Below are positions 59,452 through 64,000 of a stretch of DNA of 64,000 nucleotides, one piece after another (position 1 is the first letter of the stretch; every line of letters begins with the position of its first letter). Below the pieces are notes generated by a model that did not search any database, was not told where the DNA came from, and saw only the letters and a list, made by a program, of their open reading frames with translations. Location: contig JAPZLL010000013.1 in assembly GCA_036250225.1 (NCBI GenBank), positions 186,001 through 250,000 on the forward strand, written 5' to 3'. Source of the stretch: Cercophora sp. LCS_1 (taxonomy: Eukaryota; Ascomycota; Sordariomycetes; Sordariales; Lasiosphaeriaceae). The position numbers were made by a program, and so were the translations under genes.

Positions 59452-60714
59452 ATGGCAGCGGCGGCGGACCATGACCAGCAGCTGTTGCAAAAGGTCCAGG
59501 GCCTCAGCAACCTTGAGCTGGCCGCCCTGCTCTCCCTCGTCGCCCGCGAGCACTGCCTGATCAGCACGAGCCCCGAAGCTGTCGATGAGCTCACCGAAGA
59601 GCTCCGCCTCGTCGCGTCCCGAACCTTTGGTCTCTCCTCCGCCGTCATTAGCTGCCACGCCCACACGACACTCGATGACTTTGCAACGGCCCTGCTCCTG
59701 GTCCCCTCGCCGCAGGCATCCTCCTCGACCAGCAATGCTGGTAACGCCAGCGGACGAATCTCCCCTTTCCGAACCCGCTACCAACCCCCGCATCACCACC
59801 ATGATACGGGTGGCCCCTCTTCCGGCTCATACTTTCTCAGCAACCCCCGAGCCGCCGGCGGAGCCTTGAGCCCAGCGTCCTCGTCCACAGCCGCGGCATC
59901 ACAAACCTCCCACCCACAGATAGCGAACGTCATCCTGGCCAAGCACCTCGACCGCGCCCCACGCGCCGTGCAAATCCAAGCGCTCGAGCTCCTTCGCACC
60001 CGCCGCATCTTCACCCGAACCAACATCCAAACCGCCCCGAAGCAGTTCCTCTTCGTCGCCGTCGTTGGTGCCACAAGCGGAGGCTGTGCCCACGTCTCCC
60101 CACACCTCAACGATTTTTTCTACCTGGCCCACTGGCACGACCCAGAAGAGGGATTTGACTATCTCGACGAGGAGGACGAATCAAGTGCGGATTCGGACGA
60201 TGATGTCGCATCGACATCGTCCAGCGTAAGCGTCGTGAGACAAGGCTCCTTCGCCTCGCCCCCTTCCGGACGACGCTCCGTCACTTCCACCCGGCTCTAC
60301 GCCTCGGTTCCCCACAAGCAGCCCGTACTGTCAGAAGCAGATCTCGTCACGCTAGCCCAGCGAAGCCGCCAGGTGCATGTCAATGTTGATGTGACTCGGT
60401 ATCAGATGAACGTGATTTCGTTTCTGCGGACGCACCGTGCCGTGGGGGGAGGCATCACACCAACAGCAACAAAGCATTTTGAGCAACTGATGCGAAGTCT
60501 CGCGCCGCTGCATGGATTGGATTTCGTGACACCGTCATTGGTAGCTTTGGCCGCGAAAAAGGTGTACCTCCATCGAATCAAAATGGTGGCGCCCGAAAGT
60601 GAAAGGAGTATGCAATGGGGCAGCGAGCTTCAAGCGATAGAGACCATTCTCGAGGGAATAGGACCAGAAGACGTCATTGAAGATGTCCTGGGCATGGTGG
60701 CAGCGCCGAGCTAA
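59452..60714 (+). CDS. Degenerate MoxR/magnesium-chelatase ChlI-like protein (fungal)
   Basis: A single exon of 420 residues. The N-terminal segment (LELAALLSLVAREHCLISTS) and the block VILAKHLDRAPRAVQIQALE LLRTRRIFTRTN..PKQFLFVAVV resemble the DE-[IL]-NRAP-x-VQ-x-ALLE part of MoxR and magnesium-chelatase ChlI AAA+ ATPases. No Walker A GxxGxGKT is visible, and a long low-complexity Ser/His/Pro-rich insert lies where part of the ATPase core would be. The C-terminal helical region (about 300-420) looks like an AAA lid. Filamentous fungi encode such proteins, often annotated as magnesium chelatase, although they do not make chlorophyll. It is probably a non-ATPase derivative; its function is unknown. 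A family assignment from memory needs profile support. Confidence 0.6.
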   Translation: MAAAADHDQQLLQKVQGLSNLELAALLSLVAREHCLISTSPEAVDELTEELRLVASRTFGLSSAVISCHAHTTLDDFATALLLVPSPQASSSTSNAGNASGRISPFRTRYQPPHHHHDTGGPSSGSYFLSNPRAAGGALSPASSSTAAASQTSHPQIANVILAKHLDRAPRAVQIQALELLRTRRIFTRTNIQTAPKQFLFVAVVGATSGGCAHVSPHLNDFFYLAHWHDPEEGFDYLDEEDESSADSDDDVASTSSSVSVVRQGSFASPPSGRRSVTSTRLYASVPHKQPVLSEADLVTLAQRSRQVHVNVDVTRYQMNVISFLRTHRAVGGGITPTATKHFEQLMRSLAPLHGLDFVTPSLVALAAKKVYLHRIKMVAPESERSMQWGSELQAIETILEGIGPEDVIEDVLGMVAAPS

Positions 60715-61151
60715 GGGCGCTTCAGCAACGAGAAACGAGCAGTTGTGATTGCATTCTTGTTCATCTGTTACAAGCATTCAGAAGAACAGATAAACTGTAT
60801 ACCCCTTCAGTAGTAGCAAGGCGTACTGGGAAATTAATAATGGTGTTTCGGGGGCTATTATCAGCCTCTAATCACTTCAAAACTCTCCGAGCTCTCTTGA
60901 CTACGTTGGTATGCTGATTTGTTGTTTCGTATTGTACATCGCTCCATTGTCCTGCGGAGGCCTCGAACCCATATTTGAACTCATGGAACACACAGACCGT
61001 ATACACACGCTGCTTTGAATCCACAAGGTTCCTTCCTTTCCTTCCAACGCCAACTTTACACGATGCCCTTTGGATCCAACCATGGGGATTATAAAAGCGA
61101 TATTAATGTCATTTCTAAGTTGACTTCGTTTGTTGTCATTACGTTCGTTGC
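60715..61151. other. Short intergenic region between two convergent 3' ends
   Basis: About 440 bp separate the stop codons of the MoxR-like and Gda1 genes. It holds 3' flank only. A frame continuing from Gda1 intron 1 runs through this region but is an artefact of reading through the intron. Confidence 0.6.
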
Positions 61152-62895
61152 TTAGTGGACTTCCGAAATCTTGCACTTCCATCCTGATGACTGTGACAAG
61201 AGCGGCAAGCTGTAATGTTGTTAGCAGTTGAAGTTTGAGTGAGTAGAGAAAAAAGACATACCTGGCACCCAAACACCAACCAAGCTCGTTCCCCTTGATT
61301 TGCTTGGCAATCCTGACCTCACGGTCAATCGGCATCTCATAACCAGTGTGCGAAAGAGCAAGCATGAAGCTCAGGTCCATGCAGTGCTCTGGGCGGCCGG
61401 TCAGCTCCTCCATGGCCTCGGGGAGGCTCTCAAACACATCCCAGGCCTTTGCGCCGCCGCAGACTCGGTTGGCGAGGTCGCTCATCTCACGGAGAGTAAA
61501 AGATTCGGGCATGCCGAGCGGCTTGGTGCGATCGTAGAAGTAGGAGAGGAAGTAGATGTCCTCCTTGGCGAAGGTCTTGGCGATCGACGGCTGGTGAATG
61601 CCGTTGAACGAGCAGGGGAGGAGAGGGCAGGTCTTTTCCTTTTTTAGGATGCGCTCGGCCAAGGCACGGCACTGAGTCGGAGCTGCGATCGAGGGGCCGG
61701 TCATGTTGAGCTTGAGCAGCGGGCCCAGGGGGTGCGAGTCATCAAGCACAACCTTGGCTTCCTTGCTCATGCCGACTGAATAACAAGGGTTGACAACGGC
61801 CTTTTCCATCCACGACTTGTCGCCCTTATGCTTCTCGTGAAGGTCCGTCACCAGAGTGGCGAGAATAGCTTCGCGGGCTGAGTTGAGGCCGTAGCCGAGA
61901 TGGGAGTGCTGGTACAGAGCAAACTTGCGTCCACCGAAGTCGAGTTCATACTTGTGATCACCCTCCGCAAGCTTGTCGGGCATACCGCCGGAAGTGAGAC
62001 CCTCGAAACGGGGCTCAAAGACGATCTGAGTGGAGCCACCGCCGAGATCAAAGACAGCCGCAGTTTCGCTGTGGTCGGGGCCGCCAATCTTGCCGAGGAG
62101 GTAGTTGGTGGTAATCCACGCGTAGACGCCCTCGTCGGAGCCGTCCATGATAGCGACACCGCCCTCCTCCTCGGAGACGACCGGGAAGGGGAACTTGCTC
62201 TCCAAACGATTACGAACCGCGGCGAGAATCTTGTCGCTCTTCTCCTTGCCAATGAGGCGCAGACCAGCCGTCGCCTTCACAGCGATGGGAGTGCAAGCCT
62301 TCAGCTTGGCGGGAACCTTGTCCATGGCCGCCTGCAAGAGGGGATCCAAGCTCTTCGCCGCGGCCTCGGGGTCGTCCTTGTACGCGCTCAGTCCACTGCT
62401 CTGTCCCTCAATCTTCTCGGTCTGCTTGAACAACTCATCCTCCAATTCAGGGGTAGGACCGCAGTTGTTGAACTTGTAGACGTGGATACGCGAACCCGTG
62501 CTGCCAGCATCAATCATGAGGACATACTGCACAATTGGTTTCTCCTTAGAAAACGACCTCGTGCAGCGATCGGTGCCATATGAGGAATCCGAGGGTACTT
62601 GTCCTTGGCCGCCTACGTCCTTGTGAGCACCAATGCCAGCCGCGCCACTGGAAGAGAACCTACCGCCACTGTAGATGTCGACGCCGGAGGGCGAAAAGTA
62701 GAAGAACAAGACAAAGACGACGAAGATGATAGCTCCGGTCTTGAGATAGCGCGCCCGCTGCGACTGAGTAACCCAGGCAGAGTGCATCCTGGCGAAAAGG
62801 CCGGCTTCGCGGCCGTGCTCGTCGTAGCGGTCGGGCTTCTCGTGCGGATCGCGGGCAACTTGCTTTGTCGGCAACGAAACTGAGGTGCGCCGCAT
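61152..62895 (-). CDS. gda1: Golgi guanosine diphosphatase Gda1 (GDA1/CD39 family)
   Basis: Exons 61262-62895 and 61152-61209 flank a 52-bp intron and give 563 residues. It is a type II membrane protein: a cytoplasmic N-terminus, one helix at about 52-68 (KTGAIIFVVFVLFFYF), then the lumenal domain. All apyrase-conserved regions are present: DAGSTGSR (129-136), KATAGLR (207-213), SDEGVYAWITTNY (253-265) and DLGGGSTQ (283-290). The C-terminal NELGWCLGAS is completed by the short last exon, which ends SLPLLSQSSGWKCKISEVH. The enzyme hydrolyses GDP to GMP in the Golgi lumen so that GDP-mannose import can continue for mannosylation. The start is the first ATG at 62895; the frame stays open upstream but only to a TTG. 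Confidence 0.95.
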
Positions 62896-63658
62896 AGGGA
62901 GGAGGATTGGGCTGCTTGACTGTGAAGCCAGCAAGCTGCGGGTGGGCAAAACGGATTTCGTTCAGCAGTCGCGGGGGGGTATCCCAAATCAGTCAGATAG
63001 ACTTTCCAATTGAGGATCTTCGCCGGTTGGACATGCCACGCGCGCAAATGTGCCGAACGGCGGAAAGGGGGTTAACGAGAGTCGGGAAATAACACGAAAA
63101 CTGAAATCAAGACATCTATCGCCTTTGCTCGCCGTCGACGTGGTCTCTCCCGAAATGGTTGGAAAAAGGGGTGAAGATGAAAAGCAGAAATAAAAATTAT
63201 GGGGGAGCGACGGGAGTTCAGCCCCTGGCCAAAGTGTCCTCCTTTCGGGACGCGCCAAGAGCCGATTTGGCTGTAGCGTGCGTCGAGGATCCCTGCTCTT
63301 TAGTAACAAGTACCGGATACACGCAATGAAGCGACACACGTCGAGCCTTTGGTGCACAGAAGAATGAACGGGGAAATTCGCTCAGCTTTGAGTATTGGAT
63401 GTTTTTGTGCAATTGGTTCATGTAAACTTTGAAGGCTCAGCGGATGTGGTGGATTATAGATGGGCGTGAAGGTTGAGACAGTCGGTTCCTCGGTACTTGT
63501 CCTTATGACGTTCGGCCATCTTCCAGAACCTCGCCTCGTCACCATGGCTGCCTCTCGCAACAAACACAATAAAAGGTGCTTGTCGCTATCAGTAAACTTC
63601 TAGCGCACGCCCCGCATTCGCATACACCCTCACGGCCCAGACACATTCAACATTCAGG
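62896..63658. other. Divergent promoter region
   Basis: 763 bp between the Gda1 start (leftward) and the PPPDE gene start (rightward). No named element was recognised. Confidence 0.5.
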
Positions 63659-64000
63659 ATGGACGTCCATCTGCTGGTCTACGACCTCTCGCGAGGCATG
63701 GCTCGTCAAATGTCAGCGGGGCTCCTTGGGTTCCAGCTTGACGCCATCTACCATACCGCTATCAAGCTGCGAGGGCGCGAATATGTATACGACGGGAGTA
63801 TAGTCTCCATAGTCCCCGGCTCTTCCCACTTGGGACAACCAATGCAAGAAATCCTGCTTGGCCGGACAGAACGTGAGGCTTTCGGTCATCGGCTGAAGTT
63901 GAAGGAACAAACGACTGACGCCACTGGCAGTGCCCATGGACGTGATCGAGGAGTATCTCGACTCACTCCGGGAGATTTACACGGTAGAGGCCTACAACCT
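63659..64000 (+). CDS. PPPDE/DeSI-type cysteine peptidase, 5' part only
   Basis: Exon 1 (63659-63872) and the first 70 bp of exon 2 (from 63931) flank a 58-bp intron; the rest lies beyond the window. The visible residues read MDVHLLVYDLSRGMARQMS, then LDAIYHTAIKLRGREYVYDG, and after the splice GRTELPMDVIEEYLDSLREI. This is the N-terminal half of the permuted papain fold (PPPDE, PF05903). The catalytic His is that of YHTAI; the catalytic Cys should follow shortly after the window end. DeSI enzymes remove SUMO or ubiquitin from substrates. Fungal homologues often continue into thioredoxin and PUL domains (Doa1/Ufd3-like), which cannot be seen here. The start is the first ATG in the frame. Confidence 0.88.
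   Translation, partial: MDVHLLVYDLSRGMARQMSAGLLGFQLDAIYHTAIKLRGREYVYDGSIVSIVPGSSHLGQPMQEILLGRTEREAFGHRLKLKEQTTDATGSAHGRDRGVSRLTPGDLHGRGLQP

Noticed and set aside
60901..62949. A single frame of 682 codons covering Gda1 and extending to 60901
   Set aside because: It reads through a clear 52-bp GT-AG intron (61210-61261) and starts at a TTG. Splicing restores the conserved C-terminus ending at 61152, and the first ATG is at 62895.

Overview
This 64-kb window comes from the nuclear genome of a filamentous ascomycete, most likely a sordariomycete of the order Sordariales. The evidence is short GT-AG introns (about 50-80 bp), GC-rich codon use, and proteins typical of this group: a HET-domain protein, a 71-residue GRG-1/CCG-1 protein, a VIB-1/XprG-type NDT80 factor and a PRO22/HAM-2 STRIPAK subunit. 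I read 17 protein-coding genes, two of them cut by the window ends. Nearly all needed their exons joined by eye, and each join was checked for reading frame.

Layout. 1-1,242 (-): HET-domain protein, running off the left edge. 4,621-6,826 (+): Zn2Cys6 transcription factor. 8,232-9,646 (+): Rit1, the initiator-tRNA ribosylphosphate transferase, convergent with a HAD phosphatase (9,708-10,540, -). 11,598-12,905 (-): Sis1-type Hsp40. 14,974-15,483 (+): a divergent ribosomal protein eL43 whose first intron appears to be GC-AG. 15.5-18.4 kb holds no recognisable gene but contains an inverted repeat. 18,433-18,706 (+): grg-1/ccg-1. 19,369-20,795 (+): an EBP/EXPERA-type membrane protein with a tRNA-derived SINE-like element in its first intron. 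24,048-26,244 (+): a seven-TM receptor-like protein. 27,357-28,232 (-): dolichyldiphosphatase. 28,968-31,158 (+): an RBR E3 ubiquitin ligase.

31,159-44,322 is a gene desert of about 13 kb that leads into the vib-1/xprG-like gene (44,323-46,434, +). Then come a DUF2011 protein (47,962-48,794, +), an 82-bp minisatellite, the STRIPAK subunit PRO22/HAM-2 (49,870-53,034, +), a second SINE copy, a MARVEL-like protein (53,884-54,863, -), an SLC35F-type transporter (55,556-57,083, -), the Rab GTPase Ypt7 (57,947-58,870, -), a degenerate MoxR/ChlI-like protein (59,452-60,714, +), the Golgi GDPase Gda1 (61,152-62,895, -) and the 5' part of a PPPDE/DeSI-type peptidase gene (63,659-64,000+, +).

There is no operon logic here, but some themes recur. 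Secretory and vacuolar functions are well represented: dolichol recycling and Gda1 for glycosylation, Ypt7 for vacuole fusion, and a YML018C-like transporter. Several genes belong to fungal self/non-self and development pathways. VIB-1-type factors control HET-mediated incompatibility and protease secretion, and PRO22/HAM-2 is needed for hyphal fusion and fruiting bodies. The most unusual sequence features are the SINE-like family, the divergent eL43 gene, the inverted repeat near 16.2 kb and the long desert upstream of the NDT80-type regulator.
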